Positions 1 through 11,981 of a stretch of 64,000 nucleotides of DNA are shown in pieces. The position numbers and the translations under genes are program-made. Each line of letters starts with the position of its first letter. The stretch's first letter is position 1. The notes below the pieces were generated by a model that ran no database searches, was not told the origin of the DNA, and worked only from the letters and a program-made list of their open reading frames with translations. Source of the stretch: Lonicera japonica (lineage: Eukaryota; Streptophyta; Magnoliopsida; Dipsacales; Caprifoliaceae); assembly GCA_021464415.1 (NCBI GenBank), contig CM038469.1, positions 25,475,736 through 25,539,735 on the forward strand, given 5' to 3'.

Positions 1-100
1 TCGAGCCTCAATGTGGTCTCCACATAAATTTTGATGTTCCAAATTCATGTTTAACGCCTTCTAGTGCAGCGTTTACTCATTCCCTTGTTGTAACTTGTAA

Positions 101-585
101 GAGTATTTCTAGTAGTGGTGTTTAACTTCGTTTTGCGAAAAATTTACGCAACTTGTAATTTATTTATTTTTATCTTTAGCGGTCTTTTAAAAATAATTCT
201 TGCGTAAAATATACCCTTAATTTGCAACACCACGTCAGTTTTCTCACTCCTCAATTTTTTTATAAACCTATAAAATGTTATAACTTTTAATAAAAATATA
301 AATTTTGATAAAACTTATACATTTGAAATCTACTTATCAGCACCAATAAATCAAGATCCATTGTGATTATGATATTGTATATATATAATTTCAAGAAAAT
401 AATAATAAAAAATTGTATAAAATAACATCTAACATTTGTTCATATCTTATTGATTCTTTTTAATTTTACACAAAAGTTTACAAATTTTTCATTGGAGCAT
501 ATTTTTTTTAGATTTTAAGTTTTGTGTAAAATTGGTTGCACATAGAATATGCATATCAATTTTGATATAGCTATTGGAAATGTTC
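101..585 (-). mobile_element. PIF/Harbinger-type MITE, copy 1
   Basis: This is a 485-bp non-coding element with degenerate terminal inverted repeats: GAGTATTTCTAG on the left, and GGAAATGTTC on the right, the complement of GAACATTTCC. TAA lies directly outside both ends (98-100 and 586-588), the target duplication typical of PIF/Harbinger (Tourist-like) MITEs. It aligns along its whole length with the reverse complement of the element at 659-1146, which supports the boundaries. The terminal repeats have decayed more than in copy 2, so this copy looks older or less constrained. It has no coding capacity. Confidence 0.7.
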
Positions 586-658
586 TAATAATAATGTTGG
601 ATTATCAAATAATAATATTGGTGCCAATTATATATTATTTGGAAAAACATAAATCTAA

Positions 659-1146
659 GAGCATCTCTAATGGTAGTGTAAAATTGACTTGTAAATCATA
701 TATGTCAACTCACTTTACAAAAAACTTGAATTCAAAAAAAAATTAAAAAAATGCTCCAATGGTACTTTTGTAAAGTCTTGTGTAAATTTTAAATTAATCA
801 ATAAGATTCCAACACTTGTTAACTATCAATTTAAGCAATTTATTATTATTATTTCTTGAATTTTTTATAAATAATTCTATAGTCACAATAGATCTTGATT
901 TGTAAGTATTGATGAGTATATTTCAAATATATATTGTTTTATTAAGATACATATTTTACATTTGAAGTTATTATATTTTAAAATTTTATTTAAAAAATGA
1001 AGAGATAGAAAAATGATGTGGCATTGTAAAATGAGACTGTATTTTACACAAACAGTTTACACAAACTTGTATTTTAAAAGATTGTTGTAGACAAATTGTG
1101 TAAATTTTAGACAAAACAAAAATATAGAAGATTGTTGGAGATGCTC
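659..1146 (+). mobile_element. PIF/Harbinger-type MITE, copy 2
   Basis: This 488-bp element starts GAGCATCTCTAATGG and ends TTGGAGATGCTC, so the termini are inverted repeats. It is flanked by TAA at 656-658 and 1147-1149. The interior is AT-rich with no open frame of interest. It lies in opposite orientation to the related copy 74 bp to the left, so the two together can fold into a stem of several hundred bases. Family assignment rests on the TAA duplication and the terminal motif. Confidence 0.75.
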
Positions 1147-1264
1147 TAAGTATACAACTAGGAATTTTCTTAGGTTGTATTCTTTTCACAAAATTTTAAA
1201 ATTGGTGAATTGATAAATCATAACATTTTGAAATATGTGACTGTACAATCTTGTGATTTTCGAT

Positions 1265-1523
1265 CCGGTGTTCTTTTAAGAAAATTTATAAGGATTTTAT
1301 AAAATATCAAAATATAATAATATAAGTTGAGTTTGAGTGACATTTTTATCCATATAAGTGAAAATAAGATTAAAATGAGATGAATCAAATTCAAACTCTT
1401 TAATTCAACACGAAATACCTAAAATCTCAACCTTTTCGGTGAATTATGAAATCACGTAATTTATAAAATTTCAAAGTTTGATGAAATTTTAAAATATCGA
1501 TAATTTTCTCAAAAGAACGCTCC
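1265..1523. mobile_element. Short TIR element (MITE)
   Basis: The left end reads GGTGTTCTTTTAAGAAAATT and the right end reads AATTTTCTCAAAAGAACG, its imperfect inverted copy about 240 bp away. The interior is non-coding. I could not see a clear target duplication, so the superfamily is unassigned and the edges may be off by a few bases. Confidence 0.55.
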
Positions 1524-3969
1524 TGAATTAGGTAAGTCATGTCATTTATCAAATCATGCGGAAAGAACATAGCCGTACATCATATTATCAATGAAAAAAA
1601 CACATAAATTAAAGAAAATATCTTTATATCACATTATCATCGGTGATGAATTTTATTCCCTATAGGCTTTTATAGGTTTCTTTGACAGCTAATCCTCACG
1701 CGAATTTCCAATCTGATTTCTAGTTGGGCTGAGCTAGTGGTTCATATGATAAATTTGTTGACATTTAGAGGTTCCTTTCTTTAAATTTTTCTTTTTTTTT
1801 CTCTCTTTGTTGCAATCCAAAATAATTGCTTAGACAAAATGACTCACGAGAAAAGAAAATAAAGAAAAAAGAAATTTATTATTTTATGTTCATTTTAATT
1901 AACAGATGAAATACGGAAATGTCAATACTTGAACCTTAGACCTTTTAAATGGCTAAGTTCTGATACCATGTTAAAACATATCTCTTAAAATTTTAAAACT
2001 ATTAGAAGAAAGAATCGCAATAAATATCCAACGTAACAATTATAAATAGCAATTCATATTAGTAAACAAACAAATGATGGATGTACCAAACATTGGCACA
2101 AATTTAATGTTTTATAATAACGCAATTCAAATTACTTTCAGTAATGCCTTTACATATGTTGTAAGATGTGTTAATATAATTATTAATAGGTGGTCATAAT
2201 TTACTTGCAGGTTGTTCAAATGAATATATTACACAACTCTATAATTCTAAAATATTTGTTTTCATTGTATAAATGAATTGGTATAATTGCGTAGCTTAAT
2301 AATTAATTTTTACAAAATTTATTGTATAAAGTTATTGGGATAATTGGGTAACTTGGTAATTAATTTTTACAAAATTAAAATAAGTAATATTTCCCCTTTT
2401 TAAAGTCATAAACCATTTTTTGATAAACAGTTGCTTAACTTTCTTGTAAGTTCTACTCAAAATCTTGTCAGCAGTGTAGGCAAGGACGTACGCATAAATT
2501 TGATTGAAGGGGTTTGAAAATAAAATATTATAAATTTTTAGTGTCGTATGGCAAGATGGTCGATTCCTTTACTAAAAATATTATATCATTACCTTAAGAA
2601 TTAGAATTATATGGTTTCACTTGCACGAAACTCGGCACAAAAAAAAAAAAAAAACCAAACGCGCGCGCGCACACACACACACCAGAATACCCAAAGCATA
2701 ACCCAAAAGTAACTTTCAACTTATTGATGTACGTGGTTCAAATTTATTTAAGTTACAACTTTTGGTATAATTTTTTTCCTAGATGTCTCAAATTAAAATT
2801 CTAGTTTTTTTTTTAGAACATAATTAATTGACCAACAATAGAAAACATAGAAGTTAAATGTAGTCTTTGTTTAAGACAAATGGATTAGTGTATTTAACTT
2901 ATAGTTAACTATATAAAAATATTTATGTAAATATCAAATATCAAATATAGAATATTTTTAATTTTTAATTTTTAATATACATACGTATAAATATATTTTT
3001 TTTAAAATTGAGGGGGGTACGATAATAGCCCTCTGACCATGTAAATCCGTCCCTGATTGTGGAATGCAATTTGCAAGACAATTTTTCTCATCAAAAAATT
3101 ATTAAAACACTTTCTCACCAACCAGACACATAAAACGTGTAGAAAAATCCACTTTCTTTCGCTTTCTTTTCATTTTTCTTGTATTCAAACGAACCCTAAA
3201 GTTAGAGTTTCCTAAATCTCAACCTTTCATTCTAAGTTAACGGCGAAGATTGGAACAAGTCATCCTGCTAATTAAATGGAGTACACAATTACGTCATTTT
3301 CCATGTAAACAAACAAACGTCGTTTCTTTTTCCTCATGTCACATCCCTTTTTCTCCATCTTAGAAAATTTCTCTCCCTACGTTGTTTTTGTCTCTCCATT
3401 GTCTCGCTCACTATAATTTTAGATAGACATAAATATCTTATATGAAAATTGATATTTCAAATGTGATCATTATTTATTGGTTAAAAGAACCCTCTCGCAT
3501 TTCAATATAACAAATGAATAATTAACACATTGATATGTCAGTTTTTTATGTCAAATTTCTATGTCCATGCATGTAGAATTACTCTTTATGCTCATTCACT
3601 CTTATCAGGGACTTGGTTTAAAGCGGGTTGATTGACCTCACTCAATTAAAAAAAAAAAGTAGAATATGTTTTATTTTATATAATAAAAAAATGAGATAAC
3701 ATATACCATCTAACTTGGTTAAAGTTTTTAAAAAACAATCACAAGTGGAGTCAAGCTGGTTAATTATCCATTTTTTATTGCATTTTTATTTGTTACTCAA
3801 AGTAGATAATGATTTATTAAAAGATCGAGGTGACAATTTTTTTTAATTACACTTGTATTACATATTTATTATACAGAGTAGTGAGAGTCGAAGAGTGAGT
3901 TTGGTTTCGGTTGATGGCAATCAAAACTTCATCTTTTAGGTCTGTTTACAGTAATATTCCTCCTCAATT
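1524..3969. other. AT-rich intergenic sequence
   Basis: No gene is supported here. The stretch holds homopolymer runs, one GC/AC microsatellite (annotated separately), and near 1965 a TCTGATACCATG string of the kind found next to primer-binding sites of decayed LTR elements. Without a flanking LTR I do not call an element. Confidence 0.6.
2660..2683. repeat. (CG)n-(CA)n compound microsatellite
   Basis: A run of alternating CG passes directly into alternating CA, preceded by an A-run ending at 2654. Alternating purine-pyrimidine of this kind can adopt Z-DNA. It is a likely polymorphic marker. Confidence 0.9.
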
Positions 3970-4051
3970 CAGAATTTTGCGACCAAGCTTTCCAATGTTC
4001 TTAAATTCTTTCTAATTAGGCGGCAATTTATCGATCATTACTGCAACCTAA
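3970..4051 (-). pseudogene. Older Copia gag relic, downstream half
   Basis: Read on the minus strand, this flank of Copia-1 gives VAVMIDKLPP, then N, a TAG, and KEFKN. This is the classic Copia gag (UBN2/Retrotran_gag_2) motif, where family members carry Trp at the TAG. It continues the frame found at 9254-9580 on the other side of Copia-1, so the two pieces were one gag sequence before the insertion. The CCTAA at 4047-4051 is the target duplication. Confidence 0.75.
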
Positions 4052-4238
4052 TGTTAAAGTTATTATTTATTTATTTATTTATTTATTTCGTGTTTGTTTC
4101 CTTATTGGATTAGTTTTCCTTTTCCTTGTTAGATTAGGTTTTTCTTTTGTCTTGTTTAGCTCTATAAATAGAGCCCCTTTCTTATGTAATTAATTCATTC
4201 AATAAGATATATAGTTTCTCTTTTCTCTAAACTTAACA
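4052..4238 (+). repeat. Copia-1 5' LTR (187 bp)
   Basis: It begins TGTTAAAG and ends CTTAACA. It contains a (TTTA)n run, a TATAAATAGAGCC promoter motif at about 4163, and AATAAGATATA close to the 3' edge. It is 4 bp longer than the 3' LTR, by one TTTA unit, and has C where the 3' LTR has T in the AGAGCCC tract. The LTRs are short for an autonomous Copia element. Confidence 0.95.
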
Positions 4239-4250
4239 TGGTATCAGAGG
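4239..4250 (+). other. Primer-binding site (initiator tRNA-Met type)
   Basis: TGGTATCAGAGG directly abuts the 5' LTR. It matches the standard plant Copia site complementary to the 3' end of initiator tRNA-Met and primes minus-strand DNA synthesis. Confidence 0.93.
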
Positions 4251-4459
4251 CAGGTTGAATCACCACCACCAGCCACCAGCCGCAACCATCACCAATCAGA
4301 TCCGCACCGTCTTATCGATAAATATATCAAACCTCGATAAATACAACATCAAAACCTTCGTCTTCCAAAGACGATTCCAACGCCGCAAGAATCACCTCGA
4401 AAAACCCATCCACGCGCCCTCACGCGCCGCGAGTGTGAAATACCGTACGTCTCGCCGAA

Positions 4460-4990
4460 ACCACGCGCCGCCGCCGTTACCGTCAGTCAAATTGCCGTTA
4501 ACGTTAACGGCGTTAGTACTTTTCCGTTAAAGTTAACGCGTCAGGCCGTCTCCGTTACCGTTAACGTCCGTTAATGCCGTTAGCATTCCGTCAACGCCGT
4601 CAGCTTTTCCGTCAACGCCGTCAGTCAACCGTCAGTTAGTCAACTCAGACCGGTTCAGCCAACAGTTTTTTGCCCGATTTTGCTATTTTTTGATCGGTTT
4701 TCAGCCAACTCAGACCGGTTCCCTAGGTTTTTGACCGTTCCAGACGCAACTGCAGTCTCCGTTTCTCCAGATTCAGTCTTCAAGTTACAAAACCAGATCC
4801 AGTGCACTCCTTTTACCACCGTTTGCTTATTTTTTTGACCGGTTCTCTGACAACCACGACTGGTTCCCGAGGTTTTCAAGCATTCTGAACACAACCGCAG
4901 TCTCCGTCTCTCCAAATTCAATCTCTAAGATACCAAATCAGGTCAAGTGCACTAATTCTTACACTGTTTGCTTAATTCTTGTTCAGTTTT
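4460..4990 (+). repeat. Repetitive leader of Copia-1
   Basis: The untranslated leader first carries a degenerate array of CCGTTAACG/CCGTCAACGCC motifs (about 4480-4640). Then come two diverged direct copies of a roughly 165-bp block (about 4719-4840 and 4869-4990), each holding a CCGCAGTCTCCGT/CTGCAGTCTCCGT core and a GTGCACT...GTTTGCTTA tail. Leaders of retroelements often hold packaging or dimerization signals. That role is only inferred here. Confidence 0.6.
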
Positions 4991-4995
4991 ATGTT

Positions 4996-7900
4996 ATGAA
5001 AACCTCAGAAATTCCTATCACCATCAAATTGGATGGAAAAAATTATAATCACTAGTCTATCTTGTTCCGAAATTTCTTGAAAGGAAAGGGCCTCTGGGAT
5101 TATGTTAATGGCAAAGCAACTTGTCCTGCTGAAACCGATGAAAAGTATGCTGATTGGGATATTAATAACAACAAAATTTTAACATGGATTGCCAACACTG
5201 TCATTCCATCAATTAGTCTTCAGCTTGGAAAGTATGATACCGCAAAGAAAGCTTGGGATTTCTTAGCACACAGATATGTTCAAACCAATTTTGCCAAGAA
5301 ATATAAACTTGAAAAAGATATACGTGGGCTACTACAACAACCAGGTCAATCCGTGTCTGATTTTCACTCTAGCATGTGCGTTATCTGGGATCAATTGGAA
5401 CTCATGGAACCTCCATGGACAACAGACTTTGGTTTATGGGAAACCTTTCGTGAAGAAACGCGACTTGTACAATTTCTCATGGTATTACGGGATGAATTTG
5501 AACCGATCAGGGCATCTATTCTTCATCGCAAGCCCCTCCCCTCTGTTGAATCAGCATTAACAGAATTAATTACTGAAGAAACTCGCAAGGGTATCATTCC
5601 GAATATTTCATCAGTTTTTGTTGCACCACCGGCCTCGAATACCTCGTATGCTGCATCTCCTCGCCCGCAGAATCAGAATTACCGACCACCTCACAATACC
5701 TTTTCACCACGCCCTCATCAGACATCATATCGCCCTCCTCATAATACCCAAACGGCACCACCCCGAGATTATTCCCAGGTTCAATGTAACTACTGCAAGG
5801 GTTTTGGGCATGTAGTTAAGAATTGTCCCTCTCTTACATCTCGGTACATGCGGGGACTACAAAATTCAACTGGATCGTCTGCTGCCGTACTTGCTCCACC
5901 ATCTCCACAAATCGGTAATAATCATACCATTGCCTCTGCCTTTTCAATCTCATCAGGTACATCTTCTTCTCCTTGGTTCCTTGATTCCGGAGCATCAAAC
6001 CACATGACTTTTGATCCTACACACTTTGACTCATTCAGTCTCATGCATTCATCTCCCAAAATTCACACAGCTGATGGTTCTGTTATTACTGCTAGTCACA
6101 TTGGTTCCATTAAAAACACTCATAACTTGTCTATTCCTGATGTCTTCTTTGTCCCTCAACTTTCAATGCAACTGTTATCTGTCGGGCAATTATGTGATCT
6201 TGGGCTAATCATTATATTTCATTCATTGGGTTTTATTGTGCAGGACCGCTCAACGGGCAAGCAAGTTGGGACAGGCCATAGAGTTGGCCGCTTATATGTT
6301 ACAGACACACTTCACATTCCCCCTACAACCAATACATCCTTAACAGCATCTACCACACACCCATCATCATTTTGGCACTCTCGATTAGAACATGTTTCTT
6401 TTTCTCGTCTTAAATATATGATTGATCAAGGGTTGTTAGGACCAGTTACATTAGATAAAGATTTTCCTTGTGTTGCTTGTAAACTGGCCAAACAACCAGC
6501 TCTACCTTTTAATAATAGTACTACAGTTTCATCTTCTCCTTTTGATCTTGTGCATTCTGATGTGTGGGGTAAAGCTCCTATTGCTTCTATGGGGGGTGCC
6601 TTATATTATGTGATTTTTGTTGATGATTACTCTCGCTATAGTTGGACTTATTTGCTTCACTCATGTTCCGATTTTCTTAAAATTTATATTGAATTTACCA
6701 CCATGATTAAAACTCAGTTTTCTAAAACTATCAAACTTTTTCGTTCTGATTCCGGAGGCGAATATCTGTCCAAACCCTTCCTTGACTTTCTCAAATCTCA
6801 AGGGACTCTTCCTCAATTATCCTGTCCTGACACTCCACAACAAAATGGCATTGCAGAACGTAAACACCGTCATCTTGTCGAAACTGCCCGTACTCTCCTT
6901 GTGTCGTCCTCTGTCCCTTCCACTTTTTGGGGGGAAGCCATCCAAAGTTCTATATTCATTATAAACCGCATTCCCTCTCTTGTTACAAATGGTATTTCTC
7001 CCTTTGAGCGTCTTTATGAAACTCGTCCTGATTATTCCGAACTTCGTGTCTTTGGATCTACCTGTTTTGTATTACTTCCCAAAAGAGAGCATACCAAACT
7101 CACACCAAAAACCTCTATATGTGTTTTCTTAGGATATGGAATTCAACAAAAGGGTTATCGCTGCTATGATCCCATTGCCAAAAGACTTTGCATTTCTCGA
7201 CATGTTACCTTTTGGGAAAATACTCCATATTACACTCTGGCCCAAAATACCACCTTATCCACTGAACCTGCGCTGCCTGTTGATCCATTCCCCGAGTCCT
7301 CGCCAATAGAAGCCTCTCACCTTTCACCCACTCCAGTATCTGTCCCTGATCCAGTACCGGCTAACCCCATTTCCTTAGTGTCTGATAGCTCCACTGCTGA
7401 CAACTCTATGTCTTGCCCTGACTCTGCATGTCCCGACAGCGATCCTCCACTTCGACCAACTCGAGATCGTCGGCCGCCAGCTAAGTTATCAGATTATCAC
7501 TGTTTTCTTTCCGCCCTGCTGTCCCTACATGAGCCATCCTCTTATCGCGAAGCATCCACCGATCCTCTTTGGCAACAAGCTATGGCCGATGAACTTGCTG
7601 CCTTAAAGCAAACCAATACATGGGACCTTGTTCCCTTACCTGCTGGAAAATCTGTTGTTGGGAGCAAATGGGTATACAAGATTAAAACCAACGCCGATGG
7701 TTCTGTTGATCGTTACAAAGCTCGTCTCGTTGCAAAAGGTTTTACACAGGAATATGGTATTGATTATGAAGAAACTTTCGCTCCCGTAGCTCGTATGACC
7801 ACAGTTCGCACACTTATTTCAGTTGCTTCTATCCGTAAGTGGGCGATTCACCAGATGGATGTCAAAAATGCTTTCCTTCACGGCGACCTATCCGAAGAAG

Positions 7901-9057
7901 TATATATGCAGCCTCCTAATGGGCTACCTCACTCTCCTGGACAAGTCTGTAAACTTCGTCGTGCTCTCTATGGTCTTAAGCAAGCACCCAGAGCCTGGTT
8001 TGAAAAGTTCTCCACAGCCGTTATTCACCATGGTTTTTCACAGAGTGCTCATGATTCAGCAATGTTTACATGTTCCTCTCCACAAGGCATTGTTGTTCTT
8101 CTCATTTATGTCGATGATATGATTATCACTAGGGATGATTTCGATGGAATATGCAAGCTCAAGACCTATTTGTGCTCTTGTTTTGAAATGAAAGATCTGG
8201 GAATTCTTCGCTACTTCCTTGGTATTGAGGTTGATCGTTTGTCTACTGGTTACTATCTTTCTCAGGTAAAATACGCTTCCGACATTGTTCAGCGAGCTAG
8301 TTTAACTGACAACAAGATTGCCGATACACCCCTTGAATTGAATGTCAAACTCTGTGCTTCTGACGGGACTTTGCTACCAAATCCGACTTTATATCGCCAA
8401 CTTGTTGGCAGTCTCAACTATCTCACCATCACACGGCCAGATATTAGTTACGCTGTTCATATTGTAAGCCAATTTATGTCTGCTCCACGCTCTGTTCATT
8501 TTGCTGTTGTTCTCCGCATCATTCGGTACCTTAAAGGGACACTATTCCAAGGATTACATTTTTCATCCACTTCTAGTCTTGAGTTACAAGGATATTCCGA
8601 CTCCGATTGGGCGGGTGATATAACTGATCGCCGGTCTACAACAGGATTCTGTGTTTTTCTAGGTGACTCTCTCATCGCGTGGAAAAGTAAGAAACAAACT
8701 GTGATTGCTCGTTCTAGTGCTGAAGCTGAGTATCGCGCCCTTGCCCATGCAACTTCTGAAATTGTTTGGCTTCGCTGGTTACTTAAAGATATGGGAATTG
8801 CCGTTCCTACTCCTACGCCGTTATTTTGTGACAGTCAAAGTGCCATTCAGATAGCCCATAATGATGTTTTTCATGAACGTACCAAGCATATTGAGGTTGA
8901 CTGCCACTTTGTTCGACATCACTACACTCATGGCACTATTCGCTTGCCTTTCGTCTCGTCTGAGTATCAACTTGCTGATCTGTTTACCAAGACTCATGTG
9001 ACCGCCCGTTTTCACTTTCTCGTTTCCAAACTCCGAATGCTTTCTAAGCCTTCTTGA
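4996..9057 (+). CDS. Copia-1 gag-pol polyprotein with one in-frame TAG
   Basis: The first ATG in frame is 4996. The frame meets TAG at 5053-5055 and is then open for 1331 codons to the TGA at 9055-9057. The TAG follows LDGKNYNH, where Copia gag proteins have Trp, so it is read as a TGG-to-TAG change. Domains in order: gag; CCHC knuckle CNYCKGFGHVVKNC (about 5785-5826); protease DSGA (about 5983); pre-integrase HHCC (CVACKLAKQ, with RLEH where RLGH is usual); integrase Asp-Asp-Glu at HSDVWG, RSDSGGEY and QNGIAER; reverse transcriptase with YVDDM (about 8107); RNase H with DSDWAG and CDSQSA. Pol looks intact. Without readthrough, gag would have to start downstream, so the copy may be non-autonomous. 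Confidence 0.93.
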
Positions 9058-9059
9058 GT

Positions 9060-9070
9060 TTGAGGGGGGG
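9060..9070 (+). other. Copia-1 polypurine tract
   Basis: TTGAGGGGGGG ends exactly at the TG of the 3' LTR and begins just after the polyprotein stop codon. It is the primer site for plus-strand DNA synthesis. Confidence 0.88.
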
Positions 9071-9253
9071 TGTTAAAGTTATTATTTATTTATTTATTTA
9101 TTTCGTGTTTGTTTCCTTATTGGATTAGTTTTCCTTTTCCTTGTTAGATTAGGTTTTTCTTTTGTCTTGTTTAGCTCTATAAATAGAGCCCTTTTCTTAT
9201 GTAATTAATTCATTCAATAAGATATATAGTTTCTCTTTTCTCTAAACTTAACA
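9071..9253 (+). repeat. Copia-1 3' LTR (183 bp)
   Basis: Same sequence as 4052-4238 except for one fewer TTTA unit and one C/T difference. It ends CTTAACA and is followed by CCTAA, the right target duplication at 9254-9258. Confidence 0.95.
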
Positions 9254-9580
9254 CCTAAAACTACTCATCTAATGGCATTCCTTCAAAAATAATTTTGTAA
9301 GCAATTTTTTTGAAGGTCTTGGGATTGAGCAGCAATCGATTGGTCATCCATTATTTGAAATTTCATATAACTGCTAACATCGTATTTCATAATTCGAGCC
9401 TTTTCAGTATTGTATTTTTCTGAATAGCATCCCAGATTTTTTTTACGAGATTTTGCACTGTAGGTAATAATCATATAATTAATCAGAAAGTCCATTCATA
9501 ATGTAATTTCTGCAAAAAAATGTTTACCATTCCATTCTTTAAGAACTTTCTGATTTTCGGTGGAAGCTGGTTCTGTAAAA
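9254..9580 (-). pseudogene. Older Copia gag relic, upstream half
   Basis: The minus strand reads as a Copia gag protein broken by frameshifts and stops: ENQKVLKEWN (about 9550), YNTEKARIMKYDVSSYMKFQ, then DDQSIAAQSQDLQK. A frame change gives FEGMPLDE, then TAG, F, TAG at the junction with Copia-1. Family members read EQFQVA here, so both TAGs fall where Gln codons are expected. The rest of this gag lies at 3970-4051. No pol from this older element is visible nearby. Confidence 0.72.
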
Positions 9581-11981
9581 ATTGGTTTTTCAATTATGCA
9601 GATGGAGTCCAATTTCTTAATTGTTAGGTAGAAAAACATCTTTTTTTTCCATCACCAAAAGTGCATGCCCTAAAATCTCTCTGCTATTACGAATTACAAA
9701 GAAAACATATTACAAATAATAGCATACTGAAAATGACTCAAAATTATTGGAAATGAAATTGCATAATAGACCAATAACACCAATAATTCAGCAATGTAAA
9801 TTTTTTGGGTCGAGTCATTAATTATGTCGCTCACCTTAAGATGTTTTGCTACACTACCCTAATTGTACACGCAATTCAGAAATTGCCACATTGTTCCCAA
9901 GATAACACAATACCAAAACATTTGCACGCAGTTGAGAAGGATTATTTTTTTCTAAGAGAGAACGAAGAATTGTTTTTCTCTTTTTCTAATCTCTTCATTG
10001 TGAAAAGGACGAGAATATTTGAAAGGAATGTTTATTTTTTTAAAACGTTGTAGTCTGGTGAGAAAAAGAAATGAAGTGGAACCTGAACAATTATCCACTA
10101 AATAGCCAATGACTTAATCCGTTTAGGGTCTTCAAATTATTTTTATTTTTCAAAGGTATTTTGTCTAAGAAGAACATATTTTATTCAAGCCCATCTTAGC
10201 CCGGGTCGTTGTCACGCATAAACCATACTCATCTAAGTATTCACTCAATAGTATAAAATTTGGATGTCCTTAAAGCCCAAACCCAAACCCAAGAACAATA
10301 TTGTCAATATATATAAACCCATGTAACAGGTCCCATTATTATCAAGAACAAAAGAGCTTGGTTTGGTTTCTCAAAAATCACTCAAATTCCAACAAAACCG
10401 TACACAGAATCCATTGGCGGTGCATCCGAAATAGGTAAAGGAAGTTACTTAGACTCCATAGTGTCAAGGGTTTCAAAGAGCTAGTTACATGGATCGGGAT
10501 ATTAAAAAATAGGGTTTGTATGGACAAATTTTATTCAAAAGAATTAGGAAATAATATTTTTGTAAATTAAGGACCTATATTTGACCAAACTCTAAAAGGA
10601 GTTCAAAGTTAATTTTGCAGTAGATTTTTGAATTATATTTTTTTTATGGAATCATGCAAATTTAAGTTTGCACTACATGTTTTTTAGCATATTATTATAA
10701 ATAAGTATTTAATTGACAGTGCTTTAGAATAATTTTAACAAATTATATATTCAAAACCTATTTATTAATAAAACGCAAATAATATTTTTTTTGGAATTAT
10801 GCAAAGTTAAGTTTTCACTCCTTATTTCTTAAAACATTACCATGTATTTGTGTTTATTTGAAGTTGTTTTAAAGTTTTATGAATGAAATATAAGAATATA
10901 TTTATTAAAAAATATAAACACATCACGCAAAACAAATTTGCATTATTATTTTTTATTGCAAAGTTAAGTTTGCACAAAACACAATTTTGTGCAAAGTTAA
11001 GTTTACACTAGGTCAAAACCTTTATTTTAAAACACAATTGATAAACATGCCCTTATTTCATAATGATAATGATATCTAGGTCCTTATTTTTTTTAAAACA
11101 TTATTCGTCGATTTTTTTGCAAAAACCATTATCACGCAAGACCTTTTACCTTATTTTCAGATATACAATTCACCAAAAATATGCCATTAACAGGTCCCAT
11201 TACATTATGAAAACAAACATGACAACGCTTCAGGGGATTAAATATATCTTCAGTTATCGAATTCAAAAGTGTTTCATCAGGGAACAAGTTGAATTGTGAA
11301 GTATGATTTTCCTCCTTCTGGAGATAACTATTGAACAAGTAGAAGAGTATGGTTGTTGGGTTAATTTTTGTGATCATAAATGAAATTAGGGCTTTGATTG
11401 TGAGAGTACCTAAACATAAACATGGAACAAAATCCAAGAACACCTAAAAACATAGCATAAGGAATAAGATCCCAACATATGTATAAGATTAAGGATAAAT
11501 TCTTGTGGAGGGTCTTATGTTGTCTATTAATCTATAGTATTTTTAATATTTGGTCTTAGGACACGTGTTAACATTTTTCGAACTTACTTATGAATTTCTT
11601 TTAGCTAAAAATATTTATAAGGTGCAAATTGAATTTAAAAAATATATGGGTGTGTGAACCTAATCAATTGCCTCACAAAGCTAGTACTGTCATAGTAATA
11701 GATGTTTCAGTTTAGCGTAAATAATCGAATCTCAAGTACATTTATGACTTAAGTTTGAAATACTATTGTTTCGTTTAATAACAACATGGAAATGATAAGA
11801 AAAATAGTTGATTTGTGTAAGAAGTTGAAAAATAAGTTAAGGTATGTGATGAGATATTCTTCATCTCATACTCATTTTTATGAGTAGATGCTTTCCATCT
11901 TTCATATTTTTTGTGGAATTTTTTTTCCTCAAGTACCAAGGAAAAAAATTCCATTGAAAAAGCTTCTGATGGCCTTTGTAA
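9581..11981. other. Intergenic sequence, no supported gene
   Basis: AT-rich DNA with short chance open frames only. Around 10650-11010 the phrase GCAAAGTTAAGTTTGCAC/GCAAATTTAAGTTTGCAC recurs at least four times with variable spacing, so this part is probably a decayed tandem or transposon-derived repeat. I see no splice-joined coding sequence. Confidence 0.5.

Larger units (their letters stand above)
4052..9253 (+). mobile_element. Copia-1: young Ty1/Copia LTR retrotransposon
   Basis: This is a complete 5.2-kb element: 5' LTR, tRNA-Met-type primer-binding site, leader, one gag-pol frame, purine tract, 3' LTR. It is flanked by the 5-bp duplication CCTAA (4047-4051 and 9254-9258). The LTRs differ by one substitution and one TTTA repeat unit, so it inserted recently. 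Domain order (gag, protease, integrase, RT, RNase H) defines Copia rather than Gypsy. It landed in an older Copia gag relic. One in-frame TAG near the start of gag is the only visible coding lesion. Confidence 0.97.

Noticed and set aside
1950..1990. TCTGATACCATG string as primer-binding site of another LTR element
   Set aside because: No LTR, purine tract or coding relic could be found beside it.
4255..4530. 91-aa frame MNHHHQPPAAT in the Copia-1 leader
   Set aside because: It starts inside the primer-binding-site region of the untranslated leader, is repeat-rich, and has no Copia counterpart that I know of.
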